Source: Herbaspirillum sp. meg3 (GTDB lineage: Bacteria; Pseudomonadota; Gammaproteobacteria; Burkholderiales; Burkholderiaceae_D). Taken from it: a stretch of 64,000 nucleotides of DNA. The DNA is taken from NCBI RefSeq assembly GCF_002257565.1, contig NZ_CP022736.1, positions 3,162,001 to 3,226,000 on the forward strand. The letters run 5' to 3'. The notes under the pieces are model-generated. The model made no database searches and had not been told where the DNA came from. It was given only the letters and a program-made list of their open reading frames with translations. The translations under genes and the position numbers were made by a program. Positions 1 through 9,175 of this stretch are shown piece after piece (within the stretch, counting starts at the first letter, position 1; every line of letters starts with the position of its first letter).

Positions 1-17
1 TACACAGTCAAGCAGCT

Positions 18-58
18 AAAAAAGGAGTACAGCAGGCGCAGCGCTACACTCCTTTTCT
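18..58 (-). terminator. Rho-independent terminator of the dipeptide ABC operon
   Basis: On the minus strand the arms AAAAGGAGT (48-56) and ACTCCTTTT (20-28) enclose a 19-nt partly complementary loop and the stem is followed by a T run. It lies directly after the stop of the last ATPase gene, as expected for the operon end. Confidence 0.75.
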
Positions 59-60
59 TC

Positions 61-1059
61 CTACAACAGTACGTCGTCGCGGATACAGGCACGCCAGCGG
101 CCCGGCGCGACTTCCTTCAGCTCTGGAACCGTTGCCGCACAGGCTTCCTGCGCATAAGGGCAGCGCGTGCGAAATACACATCCCGACGGCGGATTGGCCG
201 GGCTGGGCAAGTCACCCTGCAGGGTGCGGCGATTCTTAGCTTGCTCCCGCGCATCCGACTCCGGCTTGGGAGAAGCCGCCAGCAAGGCCTGTGAATAGGG
301 ATGCAAGGGCTTTTCGAACAAGGCTGACGCCGGCGCGATCTCCATGACTTTGCCCAGATACAGCACCACCACGCGGTCGCAGATGTATTCGACCACATCG
401 AGATCATGTGAAATGAACAACATCGCCAGATTGAAGCGCTGACGCAGATCTTGCAGCAGATTGATCACCTGCGCCTGAATCGACACATCCAGCGCCGACA
501 CCGGCTCGTCAGCGACGATGAAACGCGGTTCCACCGCCAACGCACGGGCGATGCCGATACGCTGGCGCTGACCACCGGAAAACTCATGCGGATAGCGCGC
601 ACCGTGCTCGGCGCGCAGACCCACCAGTTGCAACAGCTCGGCAATGCGCGTGGCGCGCGCTTCGCCGCGATGCAGGCCGTGGGTATCGAGCGCTTCGCCT
701 ATGATGTCGCGTACGCGTTGACGCGGGTTCAGGCTGGCATACGGGTCCTGAAAGATGATCTGCATTTCGCGGCGCAAAGCGCGCATGCGCGAAGCCGACA
801 GGTTGGAGATGTCTTCGCCCTGATAACGGATCTCGCCGCCGCTGCTTTCCATCAGGCGCAGCAAGGTACGGCCGACGGTGCTCTTGCCCGAGCCGGATTC
901 GCCGACCAGCCCAAGCACTTCGCACGGCATGATGGAAAAACTGACATCGTCGACGGCGCGGATGGGCGCGTCTTTTTGCTTGCCGCTGAAGTATTTTTTC
1001 AGATGGCGCACTTCGACCAGCGGCGTGGTGTTGGTCCCGTTCGTATTCATCGTGCTCAT
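61..1059 (-). CDS. dppF: Dipeptide/oligopeptide ABC transporter ATP-binding protein (DppF/OppF type)
   Basis: Second nucleotide-binding subunit of a peptide importer, acting on the cytoplasmic face of the inner membrane. 332 aa, usual for the family. Walker A GESGSGKST is at residues 53-61, the Q-loop at about 104, the signature SGGQRQ from 161 and Walker B with DEP at about 184. The C-terminal oligopeptide/dipeptide extension carries the typical Cys-containing segment (CVFRTRCPYAQEAC), which separates peptide-importer ATPases from other ABC ATPases. The start overlaps the stop of the preceding ATPase gene as ATGA, with GAGGA upstream, so translation is probably coupled. Substrate (dipeptide, oligopeptide, glutathione or other) cannot be fixed from the ATPase; the symbol is by family. 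Confidence 0.85.
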   Translation of the reverse strand: MSTMNTNGTNTTPLVEVRHLKKYFSGKQKDAPIRAVDDVSFSIMPCEVLGLVGESGSGKSTVGRTLLRLMESSGGEIRYQGEDISNLSASRMRALRREMQIIFQDPYASLNPRQRVRDIIGEALDTHGLHRGEARATRIAELLQLVGLRAEHGARYPHEFSGGQRQRIGIARALAVEPRFIVADEPVSALDVSIQAQVINLLQDLRQRFNLAMLFISHDLDVVEYICDRVVVLYLGKVMEIAPASALFEKPLHPYSQALLAASPKPESDAREQAKNRRTLQGDLPSPANPPSGCVFRTRCPYAQEACAATVPELKEVAPGRWRACIRDDVLL

Positions 1060-2084
1060 ACCGGCTTCCTCAAAACACAGCGGACATTGTGACCGTCATC
1101 GCCCAGCGTCAGCGATGGCATGGCGACACGGCAGGCATCCGAGGCATGGCTGCAACGCGGCTCAAAAGCGCACCCCGGCGGCGGCGCCAGCGGACTGGCG
1201 ACCTGACCGGGAATCGCCGCCAGCCGCGGACGCTCGCCGGCAACAGCGTGATTCTTGCTGCGCCCCGGCAGACAATTGAGCAGACCGGCTGTGTAAGGAT
1301 GCTGCGGGTTGTCAAAAATCTGCGGCACGCTGCCCTGCTCCACCATGCGGCCGGCATACATCACGGCGACGCGGTCGGCGATCTCCGCCACCACGCCGAG
1401 GTTGTGGGTGATGAACAAAATGCCGGTGCCGGTTTCACGCTGCAGTTTTTGCAGCAACGCCAGAATCTGCGCCTGAATCGTCACGTCCAGTGCCGTGGTC
1501 GGCTCATCAGCAATCAGCAGCGAAGGATTGCACGACAAGGCCAGCGCGATCATCACGCGTTGGCGCATGCCGCCCGACAACTGATGCGGATATTCATACA
1601 AGCGGCGCGCCGTAGCGGGAATCTCGACCAGCTCCAGCATGCGCTGTGCATGGATCATCGCGTCCTTGTGGCTCTTGCCCAGATGCAGGCGCACGCTTTC
1701 AGCAATCTGGTCACCAAGCGTGAAGACCGGATTCAGACTGGTCATCGGCTCCTGAAACACCATCGCGATTTCATTGCCGCGCAACTGGCGCAGGCTGCGT
1801 TGCGGCAGGCGCGTGAGGTCGACCGTTTCTCCATCGCGGCGCTTGAAGCGGATGCTGCCGCCGACCACGCGGCCGGCATCGGCCGGGATCAAACCCATGA
1901 TGGACAAACTGGTCACCGACTTGCCGGAACCGGACTCGCCGACTACCGCCAGCGTCTCGCCGGCATTGACGGTGAAGCTCACACCATCAACCGACTTCAC
2001 GGTGCCCTGCTCAGTGAAAAAATGTGTCTGCAGGTTGTCGACTTCCAGCAGCGGCGTCCCTGGTTGGACTCTCTGTTCTTGCAT
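1056..2084 (-). CDS. dppD: Dipeptide/oligopeptide ABC transporter ATP-binding protein (DppD/OppD type)
   Basis: First nucleotide-binding subunit of the peptide importer. 342 aa with Walker A GESGSGKS at 49-56, signature LSGGMRQR, Walker B LLIADEP, an H-loop histidine in ITHNLG and the C-terminal cysteine-bearing extension (CAFEPRCSHASDAC). It lies 26 nt after the permease gene and overlaps the next ATPase gene by 4 nt, so all are one transcript. The pair of non-identical ATPases is the standard Dpp/Opp architecture. Start chosen at an ATG preceded by AAAGAGAG. Confidence 0.85.
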   Translation of the reverse strand: MQEQRVQPGTPLLEVDNLQTHFFTEQGTVKSVDGVSFTVNAGETLAVVGESGSGKSVTSLSIMGLIPADAGRVVGGSIRFKRRDGETVDLTRLPQRSLRQLRGNEIAMVFQEPMTSLNPVFTLGDQIAESVRLHLGKSHKDAMIHAQRMLELVEIPATARRLYEYPHQLSGGMRQRVMIALALSCNPSLLIADEPTTALDVTIQAQILALLQKLQRETGTGILFITHNLGVVAEIADRVAVMYAGRMVEQGSVPQIFDNPQHPYTAGLLNCLPGRSKNHAVAGERPRLAAIPGQVASPLAPPPGCAFEPRCSHASDACRVAMPSLTLGDDGHNVRCVLRKPV

Positions 2085-2110
2085 GTTCTGTACTCTCTTT
2101 GCTGGAGGAA

Positions 2111-2944
2111 TTAGAGGCTCTTGCGCAGGCGGGGATCGAGCATGTCGCGCAGGCCGTCGCCGACCATCTGCAGCGACAAGGCCGACAGCACGATGGCGAT
2201 ACCGGGGAACACCACCAGCCAGATCGCCTGCTCGGCATAAGCCTGCCCGGAAGAAATCATCGTGCCCCAGGTCGGCAGTTCAGGCGGTACACCAACGCCG
2301 AGGAAAGACAAGCCCGCTTCCGCCAGAATCGCGTAGGCGAAGATGAAAGTACCCTGCACCAGGATCGGCGACAGGATATTGCCAAGCACGTGGAAGAACA
2401 CAATGCGCACCGTCGACACGCCCAGTGCGCGCGCCGCTTCCACGAACAACAGCTCGCGCACCACCAGTGTGGAGGCGCGCACGATACGTGCGACGCGCGG
2501 CGTGTAGACGATCGCCAGCGCCAGCACCACATTGATCAGCGACGAGCCGAGAATCGCCACCAGCGCAATCGCGAGCAAGATGTCGGGAAACGACATCATG
2601 GCGTCCACCACACGCATGATGGGTGCATCCATACGCTTGAAGAAACCGGCACACAACCCCATCAGTACACCGGCCACCAGCGAGATCACCACCACCAATG
2701 CGCCAATGGTCAGCGAGTAACGGCCGCCGGTCAGCACGCGCGTGAAAATGTCGCGGCCGAATTCGTCCGTGCCGAACCAGTGCGATGCCGACGGCGGTTG
2801 CAGCCGCGCCATGATGTCCAGCGCGGACGAATCGTAAGGAGAAGTCAACGGCACCACGACAGCCATAACGGCCAGCAGCACCAGGCTGACAACACCGAAC
2901 ATGACCAGCTTGCGCCGCATGAATTTGGAAAGAAAAGCAAACAT
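2111..2944 (-). CDS. dppC: Peptide ABC transporter permease (DppC type)
   Basis: Inner-membrane permease, 277 aa from the ATG at 2944 (MFAFLSKF), which has AGGA at a good distance. An upstream in-frame TTG at 2980 would overlap the dppB stop and is less likely. There is one N-terminal membrane helix, a periplasmic region with the family motif HWFGTDEFGRD, and about five further helices with the EAA loop (EAARALGVS) that docks on the ATPases. It follows dppB and precedes the ATPases on the same strand. Substrate not determinable from the permease. Confidence 0.85.
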   Translation of the reverse strand: MFAFLSKFMRRKLVMFGVVSLVLLAVMAVVVPLTSPYDSSALDIMARLQPPSASHWFGTDEFGRDIFTRVLTGGRYSLTIGALVVVISLVAGVLMGLCAGFFKRMDAPIMRVVDAMMSFPDILLAIALVAILGSSLINVVLALAIVYTPRVARIVRASTLVVRELLFVEAARALGVSTVRIVFFHVLGNILSPILVQGTFIFAYAILAEAGLSFLGVGVPPELPTWGTMISSGQAYAEQAIWLVVFPGIAIVLSALSLQMVGDGLRDMLDPRLRKSL

Positions 2945-2976
2945 GGGAAATCCTGTGATTCTGTTCAAGAGCCGGA

Positions 2977-3918
2977 TCAATACCGGACGCGCGGATCGAT
3001 CAGCGTATAGAGCAAATCGATCGCCAGATTGATCAGCACATAGATCACGGCGATCGCCAGCAAGGCACCCTGAATCACCGGATAATCGCGCCGCTGCACT
3101 GCCGACACCACCAGATTGCCGACGCCCGGCAAGCCGAACACCGTCTCGGTCACCACCGCGCCGCCGATCATCAGCGCCGCCGTCAGACCGATCACGGTCA
3201 CCACCGGAATCAGCGCATTGCGCAAAGCATGCCGCAGGATCACCCGGCGCTCGTTCAGCCCCTTGGCGCGTGCGGTGCGGACGTAGTCATCCGACAGCAC
3301 GTCGAGCATGGAAGCGCGCGTGAAGCGGATGATCAGCGCGGAGTTAAGCACGCCCAGAACTACCGCCGGCAGCAGCAAGTGATGCAAGCGGTCCCACAGC
3401 GGCGCACCGGGATCACCGTAACCCGCCACCGGAAACCAACCCATCTTGACCGCGAACAGCTGCATCAGAATCAGGCCAAACCAGAAGCTCGGAATACTCG
3501 CGCCCAGCATGGCGATGCCGGTGAACACCTGATCCACCACGCGGCCACGCCATACGGCGGAAACGATGCCGCAGGGAATGCCGATCAGGCAGGCCAGCGC
3601 CACCGCAAAAATCGTCAGAAAGAAAGTCGGCTCGGCACGCGAAGCCAGCGCCTCGGTCACCGGCATCTGCAAGAAAATGGACTGGCCAAGATTGCCCTGC
3701 GCCAGCTCCTTGAGCCAGAAACCGAATTGCACCAGCATCGGCTTGTCGAGGCCGTATTGGGCGCGCAGTTTGGCGATGTCGGCCACAGTGGCCTGGTCGC
3801 CCAGCATGATCGCAGCCGGATCGCCCGGCGCCAGACGCGTGATGAAAAACACCAGCACGGCGACGATCAGCATGACGATCACCATGCCGGTGAAGCGTCC
3901 TGAAAGATAACGGAGCAT
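2977..3918 (-). CDS. dppB: Peptide ABC transporter permease (DppB type)
   Basis: Inner-membrane permease, 313 aa. It starts with the classic N-terminal helix of the DppB family (MLRYLSGRFTGMVIVM), has the long periplasmic segment containing APGDPAA, and a C-terminal half of five helices with the EAA-type loop (VRTARAKGLNERRVI). It pairs with DppC to form the translocation pore. It is separated from the upstream binding-protein gene by about 160 nt holding two strong hairpins, so it may be made at a lower level than the binding protein. No clear ribosome-binding site precedes its ATG. Confidence 0.85.
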   Translation of the reverse strand: MLRYLSGRFTGMVIVMLIVAVLVFFITRLAPGDPAAIMLGDQATVADIAKLRAQYGLDKPMLVQFGFWLKELAQGNLGQSIFLQMPVTEALASRAEPTFFLTIFAVALACLIGIPCGIVSAVWRGRVVDQVFTGIAMLGASIPSFWFGLILMQLFAVKMGWFPVAGYGDPGAPLWDRLHHLLLPAVVLGVLNSALIIRFTRASMLDVLSDDYVRTARAKGLNERRVILRHALRNALIPVVTVIGLTAALMIGGAVVTETVFGLPGVGNLVVSAVQRRDYPVIQGALLAIAVIYVLINLAIDLLYTLIDPRVRY

Positions 3919-3964
3919 AGACGTGAAGTCGGTTAGGAAATAAAATAAAAAACGGATGCAGCAC

Positions 3965-4058
3965 GTCCATCGGTTTCGTCAAAAACGAAATCGATGGACT
4001 ATGAAATGTTCAGAGCCTGCCTCTGCGCAACGCATGGCAAATCATGCGTTGCGCAGAG
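3965..4058 (-). promoter_or_regulatory. Tandem intercistronic hairpins between binding-protein and permease genes
   Basis: Two stem-loops. Arms 3965-3979 and 3985-3999 form 15 pairs with one mismatch around a 5-nt loop. Arms 4021-4036 (CTCTGCGCAACGCATG) and 4043-4058 form a perfect 16-bp stem around a 6-nt loop. No T run follows the first stem met by the transcript, so they look more like mRNA-stabilising or partial-attenuation elements than full terminators. Inference: they raise the ratio of binding protein to transporter. Confidence 0.7.
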
Positions 4059-4075
4059 AAGTGCTTTGCAGCTAC

Positions 4076-5659
4076 TTAGTCAGCCAGCTTGGTATTCCAG
4101 AAATACGGCCAAGGCATCGGTGTGTAGCCTTGCAGCTTGGACGACTTCGCGGTCAGGCTGTTGAAGCTGCCCAGACGGATATACGGCACTTCGTCGTACA
4201 CCACGCTCTGTACCTTGCCCCACAACGCGCCGCGATGTGCCGGATCCATCTCGTGCGAGAACACGGTGACCGATACGTCCTTGCCGGCGCTCTTCCAGCC
4301 GCCCGGTGCGCCGTCGCTCAGTTGCGGCGGCGACAGTGTTGGTTCGGGAAGGAAGGCCGAGTGCGTCATGTAGATATCCCACAGCGCCGGATCGTTGCGG
4401 CGCTGGATCAGCGTCGCCCAGTCGACCACTTGCATGTCGACCTTGAAGCCGGCCAGCTTCAGCTCTTCGCCCATCACCAATGCCATGCGGTAGTGGAATT
4501 CATACTGCTTACTGGTCAGGATCTTGACCGGCTCGCCCTTGTAACCAGCCTTGGCGGCAAGATCGCGGGCTTTAGCTGCATTGGCCTGGTTATACGAAGC
4601 CGTACCGTCCATGGAGTAGAACGGCGAGCCCTTCGGGAAGTGATTGCCTTCAACGGAGAAGAACTTCGGATCGCCGAAACCGGCGGTCATGATTTCCTTC
4701 ATGTTCAGCGCCGCCTGAATCGCCTGGCGCACGCCCTGCTTTTGCAGCGGGCCTTGCACCGTGTTCAGCACCACATAGGGAAAGCCGAACGGCGCAGTGA
4801 TCACCGGCACGACATTCGGTTTGCCTGCCAGACGCGGCGATGCTTCTGCCGGCAGCAGATCGGCGAACTGATACTGACCGGAGAGCGAGCCCTCAACACG
4901 GGTATTCGGATTCGGTACAGGGATGAAGCGCAGTTCGGAGAGCAAGGCTTCACGCTTGCCGGCATAACCGCTGGCAGCTTCCTTACGCGCGCTGTAGCCG
5001 TCGAAACGGGTTAGCAGCACGTATTGATCAGGCTTGCGCTCCTTGAACTGATAAGGGCCGGTACCGATGAAGTCCTTCAGTGGATTGACCGCAGATTCCT
5101 TCGGCATGATCGCAGCAAAACCGGACGGCAGCGCCAGATGCGCCAACAGCGGCGCGTAGGCATTCTGCATGCTCAGCACGACGGTGTAAGGACCTTTGGC
5201 GTCGAGGCTCTTGATCTCTTTGGATACCGCTTTGCCGCGTGGCGCGATGTCCATCCAGCGCTTGAGCGAAGCGACGACGTCGTCGGACTTCATCTCTTTG
5301 CCGTTGTGGAATTTGACGCCCTTGCGCAGCTCAATGGTGACGGTCTTGCCGTCCGCACTCACCTTCGGCAGGCTCTCAGCCAGCATGGGCTGGATGTTCC
5401 ACTTGGCGTCAAAGGTATAGAGCGGCTCATAGACGTGTTGCATGATGGTCGCAACCAGATCGGTGGTCGACGCCATCGGATCCAGTGTTTGCGGTTCGGC
5501 CACCATCGCCAGATTGGCGACGCCGCCCGCAGCAGCCTGCGCCAGTGGCGCCATACCTAATGTGGCAGCCGACAGCAGCACCGCCGCACTTGCCGCACAT
5601 TGAAATAGCAGACGCCTGCCCTTGTTGAACGACGGTAAAAAAGATCGCACTGTCATCAT
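4076..5659 (-). CDS. Peptide-type ABC transporter periplasmic solute-binding protein (SBP family 5)
   Basis: 527 aa, first gene of the dpp-like operon. A signal peptide covers about residues 1-42 (basic NKGRRLL, hydrophobic run, cleavage near AQA). The body has the family-5 features MVAEPQTLDP, HVYEPLYTFD and GTGPYQF, with the typical two-lobe length of about 500 aa. It delivers dipeptides, oligopeptides or related ligands such as glutathione to the DppBCDF-like transporter; the exact ligand cannot be read from sequence. Two adjacent ATGs (5659 and 5656) follow AGGAGAGGG; the second has the better spacing. Confidence 0.85.
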   Translation of the reverse strand: MMTVRSFLPSFNKGRRLLFQCAASAAVLLSAATLGMAPLAQAAAGGVANLAMVAEPQTLDPMASTTDLVATIMQHVYEPLYTFDAKWNIQPMLAESLPKVSADGKTVTIELRKGVKFHNGKEMKSDDVVASLKRWMDIAPRGKAVSKEIKSLDAKGPYTVVLSMQNAYAPLLAHLALPSGFAAIMPKESAVNPLKDFIGTGPYQFKERKPDQYVLLTRFDGYSARKEAASGYAGKREALLSELRFIPVPNPNTRVEGSLSGQYQFADLLPAEASPRLAGKPNVVPVITAPFGFPYVVLNTVQGPLQKQGVRQAIQAALNMKEIMTAGFGDPKFFSVEGNHFPKGSPFYSMDGTASYNQANAAKARDLAAKAGYKGEPVKILTSKQYEFHYRMALVMGEELKLAGFKVDMQVVDWATLIQRRNDPALWDIYMTHSAFLPEPTLSPPQLSDGAPGGWKSAGKDVSVTVFSHEMDPAHRGALWGKVQSVVYDEVPYIRLGSFNSLTAKSSKLQGYTPMPWPYFWNTKLAD

Positions 5660-6324
5660 CCCTCTCCTACATGCCTGCTGGGTTAAAAATCCTGGCTTTG
5701 CAGCGGCGATCGGACGGCTACCGGTTTTCTCAGAACTCCCGGTGAGGCCACATCCGTATTGCGCCGCTTGCTGATGCTTTATTTCTTATTCTTTTGCTGC
5801 AACTGCTTGTTCAAATTTTTTGGTAGTTTATATCACGAAGTTTAATGCAGCAATCAGTAAACATCCGAAGAAGGTTGCAAACCCATTACCTATGTAGCAT
5901 TACAAGAAAAAACGAGCACTGTTATTTAGTAACATAAATGCTGCACCGCCCCAAAAACAGGCGCACGAAGAACCTCAATCACCAAACAAGGGCGTCAGCT
6001 GATTAATGCGTCGCGGCGAAAAATTGCAGCAGGAATGCGACCCGGGATGCCGCTGGAGAGCGTGAACGGAGAAAACAAAAATCGTCTCGCGTCACGAGAT
6101 GGTGCATGGGGTGAAATTGCGCTTTGCAGCAGTCCGGCTCAGCGAACTGACCAAAAACAAGCGGTGGATTTTTTGCAACAGGATCGGATCGTACCGACGG
6201 AAGCCGTCGCTACAGAGAAAAAGAAGAGAAAGAAGCCGCGTCATAACAAGAAGAAGTACAGCGAGGCACGAGATGCTGCGCTCCTCAGCACTCAGCATCT
6301 TGCCCCGTACAGACGAGAGGCAAT
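5660..6324. other. Intergenic region upstream of the peptide operon
   Basis: 665 nt without a convincing gene. Open frames here lack ribosome-binding sites and overlap the 3' end of the marR-like gene antisense. The part next to the binding-protein gene (about 5760-5950) is AT-rich and presumably holds the operon promoter; I could not assign -10/-35 boxes with confidence. A weak hairpin, AGATGCTG at 6269-6276 with CAGCATCT at 6292-6299, lies just beyond the stop of the regulator gene but has no T run. Confidence 0.4.
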
Positions 6325-6777
6325 TCAGCTTTCCATCGCTATCAGCTTCTTGCGCAACACCGTCAGACCATGCCGCAGCTGCGCGATCTCCTCTTCAGAG
6401 TTGTCGCTCATGGCGAGATCGGTGACCTGATCGACGATCACCTTGGCTTGCCAGAACATCTCGCGTCCGCTCTCCGTCATCTGCACGACCACGGATCGCT
6501 TATCTTGCGCCGAGGTGCTGCGCGCGATCCATCCCCGCGCTTCCATGGCGTGCAGGATGCGGGTGACGCGGGTACGTTCGTAGGCGGTCCATTGCGCCAG
6601 CTCCTGCATCGTCAACGGCCCCTTGCGCAACACCGCGCTCAGGATCCGGTATTCCGTGGGGAGAATTTCCAGCGGCCGCAAGGCGTCCTGCAGCAAGTGA
6701 TTGCGCCGATACACGACCTGTGTGCACAGGAAGAAAAGATGCGTTTCCAGTTCCGATTGATTTGACTGATCTGACAT
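6325..6777 (-). CDS. MarR-family transcriptional regulator
   Basis: 150 aa, the usual MarR length. The winged-helix core runs over about residues 30-110: an N-terminal dimer helix, then LTMQELAQWTAYERTRVTR as the helix-turn-helix, and a wing with the family signature SAQDKRSVVVQMTESGREM (D-x-R-x2-x-V-x-LT-x-G). Expected to be a dimeric repressor responding to small aromatic or oxidative signals. It is isolated between the peptide operon and an Lrp-type regulator on the same strand (54 nt apart), so its target is not evident. No good Shine-Dalgarno precedes the ATG. Confidence 0.85.
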   Translation of the reverse strand: MSDQSNQSELETHLFFLCTQVVYRRNHLLQDALRPLEILPTEYRILSAVLRKGPLTMQELAQWTAYERTRVTRILHAMEARGWIARSTSAQDKRSVVVQMTESGREMFWQAKVIVDQVTDLAMSDNSEEEIAQLRHGLTVLRKKLIAMES

Positions 6778-6831
6778 TTTTTAATAAACAAGAATTGACG
6801 ATATCTCCGCAGCACCCCGACAAGCCCGCAA

Positions 6832-7320
6832 TTATTCTTCCAGCGGCAAGGCCAGCGTTTCCTTGATCTCTTCCATCACGACATAACTCTTTGACTGCGC
6901 CGCGCCCGGCAGTTGCAGCAGGATGTCGCCGAGCAGCTTGCGGTATTCCGCCATGCCGCGGATGCGCGCCTTGATCAGATAGTCGAAGTCGCCCGACACC
7001 AGATGGCATTCCTGCACTTCCGGAATACGCAGCACCTCACGGCGAAACTGCTCGAACATATTGCCCGATTTGTGGTTCAGCGTGATCTCGACAAACACCA
7101 GCAGGGTCGCCCCCAGCGTCTCCGGATTGATGCGTGCGTAATAGCCGCTGATGACGCCATCGCGCTCCATACGCTTGACGCGCTCAATGCACGGCGTGAT
7201 CGACAGGCCGACCTGTTCGCCGAGGTCTTTCATCGAGATGCGGCCGTCCTTTTGCAAGACAGTCAGGATCTTGCGGTCCAGCTTATCCAGGGTACGTACT
7301 GAAAGCTGCTGCGTTCTCAT
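6832..7320 (-). CDS. Lrp/AsnC-family regulator, divergent from dadA
   Basis: 162 aa. N-terminal helix-turn-helix (LDRKILTVLQKDGRISMKDL, then SITPCIERVKRME) and C-terminal RAM ligand-binding domain with VQECHLVSGDFDYL. It is transcribed away from dadA across a 105-nt AT-rich gap, the layout seen for DadR/BkdR-type local activators. Inference: it senses an amino acid (L- or D-alanine would be the analogue from Pseudomonas dadR) and controls dadA and itself. Confidence 0.85.
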   Translation of the reverse strand: MRTQQLSVRTLDKLDRKILTVLQKDGRISMKDLGEQVGLSITPCIERVKRMERDGVISGYYARINPETLGATLLVFVEITLNHKSGNMFEQFRREVLRIPEVQECHLVSGDFDYLIKARIRGMAEYRKLLGDILLQLPGAAQSKSYVVMEEIKETLALPLEE

Positions 7321-7425
7321 GATTTATTCTCGTTTTTAGCAATTAATACACAAACAAATTCTACTTAATTCTCAATATCATAGTTTTTAATTCTAATTAA
7401 ATACAATCTTTTCAGGGATTACATC
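7321..7425. promoter_or_regulatory. AT-rich divergent promoter with phased AATTCT repeats
   Basis: Region between the Lrp-type gene and dadA. AATTCT occurs at 7357-7362, 7367-7372 and 7389-7394, that is 10 and 22 nt apart, close to whole helical turns; the last two are part of an 8-nt repeat TTAATTCT. TACAAT at 7402-7407 could be the dadA -10 box, without a good -35, as in an activated promoter. AGGGA at 7414-7418 is the dadA ribosome-binding site. Lrp-type proteins bind phased AT-rich sites; the assignment here is inference. Confidence 0.5.
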
Positions 7426-8709
7426 ATGCGTGTCGTTATTCTGGGCAGCGGCGTCATTGGCGTCACCAGCGCTTACTACCTGGCCAAGGCCGGTCATCAG
7501 GTCACGGTGCTTGACCGCCAGCCCGGTCCGGCGCTGGAAACCAGCTTCGGCAATGCCGGCCAGATTTCGCCCGGCTACGCTTCGCCATGGGCTGCTCCCG
7601 GCATTCCGCTCAAGGCTCTGAAATGGATGTTTGAAGAACATGCACCACTGGCGATCCGCCTGGACGGCACGCTGCAGCAATTACGCTGGATGTGGCAAAT
7701 GCTGCGCAACTGCAATGCCGGCAGCTACGCCGTCAACAAGGAACGCATGGTGCGCCTGGCTGAATACAGCCGCGACTGCTTCCGCGAACTGCGTGCCGAC
7801 ACCGGCATCGATTACGAAGGCCGCCAGCAAGGCACCCTGCAACTGTTCCGCACGCAGGAACAGTTCGACGGCGCGCAAAAGGATATCGACGTACTGCGCC
7901 AGACCGGCGTGCCCTACGAGCTGCTGACCAGCAGTGAGCTCGCCGGCGCAGAACCGGCGCTGGCCAAAGTCAGCCACAAATTGACCGGCGGCCTGCGCCT
8001 GCCGAACGATGAAACCGGCGACTGCCAGTTGTTCACCACCAAACTGGCGAAAATGGCCGAGGAACTCGGCGTGCACTTCCGCTACGGCGTCGATATCGAT
8101 GCGCTGGCGGTGGCCGGCGGCGAGATCGACGGCGTAGTGTGCGGCAAGGAACTGGTCAAGGCCGACAGTTACGTCGTTGCACTGGGCTCGTACTCCACCA
8201 ACTTTCTGCGCAACATCGTCGACATTCCGGTCTACCCGCTCAAGGGCTACTCGATCACCGTGCCGGTAGTCAACGCCGACGCGGCACCGGTGTCGACCAT
8301 TCTCGACGAAACCTACAAGATTGCCGTCACGCGTTTTGACAACCGCATCCGCGTGGGAGGTATGGCGGAAGTGGTCGGCTTCAACAAGGAGCTCAATCCG
8401 AAGCGCCGTGCTACGCTGGAGATGGTGGTCAACGATTTGTTCCCGGGCGCCGGCAATACGGCACAAGCCAGCTTCTGGACCGGTCTGCGCCCGATGACGC
8501 CGGACGGTACGCCGGTGGTCGGCGCCACACCGATCAGCAACCTCTTCATCAACAGCGGCCATGGCACGCTGGGCTGGACGATGTCGTGCGGATCCGGCCA
8601 ATTGCTGTCGGATCTGATTTCGGGTAGACGCCCTGCTATTGCATCGGACGATTTGTCGGTGGCGCGCTATATGGGTCAGCAGCAATTCCACACCACAGCG
8701 ACTGCCTGA
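7426..8709 (+). CDS. dadA: D-amino acid dehydrogenase
   Basis: FAD enzyme that oxidatively deaminates D-amino acids (D-alanine preferred in studied DadA) to 2-oxo acids, passing electrons to the respiratory chain at the inner membrane. 427 aa; the Rossmann dinucleotide motif GSGVIG is at residues 8-13, followed by LAKAGHQVTVLDRQ. The C-terminal half holds FWTGLRPMTPDGTPVVG and NSGHGTLGWTMSCGSG, which close the FAD site in the DAO family. Length and motifs fit DadA rather than glycine oxidase. Followed by a terminator, so monocistronic; no alanine racemase gene is adjacent. Confidence 0.9.
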   Translation: MRVVILGSGVIGVTSAYYLAKAGHQVTVLDRQPGPALETSFGNAGQISPGYASPWAAPGIPLKALKWMFEEHAPLAIRLDGTLQQLRWMWQMLRNCNAGSYAVNKERMVRLAEYSRDCFRELRADTGIDYEGRQQGTLQLFRTQEQFDGAQKDIDVLRQTGVPYELLTSSELAGAEPALAKVSHKLTGGLRLPNDETGDCQLFTTKLAKMAEELGVHFRYGVDIDALAVAGGEIDGVVCGKELVKADSYVVALGSYSTNFLRNIVDIPVYPLKGYSITVPVVNADAAPVSTILDETYKIAVTRFDNRIRVGGMAEVVGFNKELNPKRRATLEMVVNDLFPGAGNTAQASFWTGLRPMTPDGTPVVGATPISNLFINSGHGTLGWTMSCGSGQLLSDLISGRRPAIASDDLSVARYMGQQQFHTTATA

Positions 8710-8755
8710 CAGACCGCACGCTGCTAAAGTTCGCTATCTCTGGCAGCAACCTACC

Positions 8756-8785
8756 AAGCCGAAGCATTGCGCTTCGGCTTTTTTA
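8756..8785 (+). terminator. Rho-independent terminator after dadA
   Basis: AAGCCGAAGC (8756-8765), loop ATTGC, GCTTCGGCTT (8771-8780), then a T-rich tract. Confidence 0.85.
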
Positions 8786-9175
8786 TTTTCAAGCGCTACC
8801 AGTGCCTGATCAAACGCGAATCACGCATGGGATCGCTCATTGCGCGTGAAATAACGCCGCACGAATTGCTCTCGACCCACGCACGTAGGAAACGTCCCAC
8901 ACGCGCTGTCTGGTTACGCCGACATTCCTGTCGAAACAATGCGCCGATAATCCATCCATCGACGGGCGTATCTCACAATTCCCTCCGCCGTTTACGACGA
9001 AGACAATATGCCGGAGACTGCAATTCAAAGTCCTTATCATGCAGCAAGGCCGCACGTAAAGCTTGCTGTCGCCAGATCGCCTCATCAATGTCGTTGAACG
9101 CGATGGATTACACGGCACCTCCAGCATTTGCTACGTCATCCGCAAACGCAAGTTGTCTTGAGGAAAGATCTTCGT
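8786..9175. other. Intergenic region before topoisomerase IB gene
   Basis: About 390 nt. Open frames cross it on both strands, but none has a ribosome-binding site or a recognisable protein, and the plus-strand one runs out of frame into the topoisomerase gene. AGGAAAG at 9161-9167 is the ribosome-binding site of the next gene. No structure identified. Confidence 0.4.
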
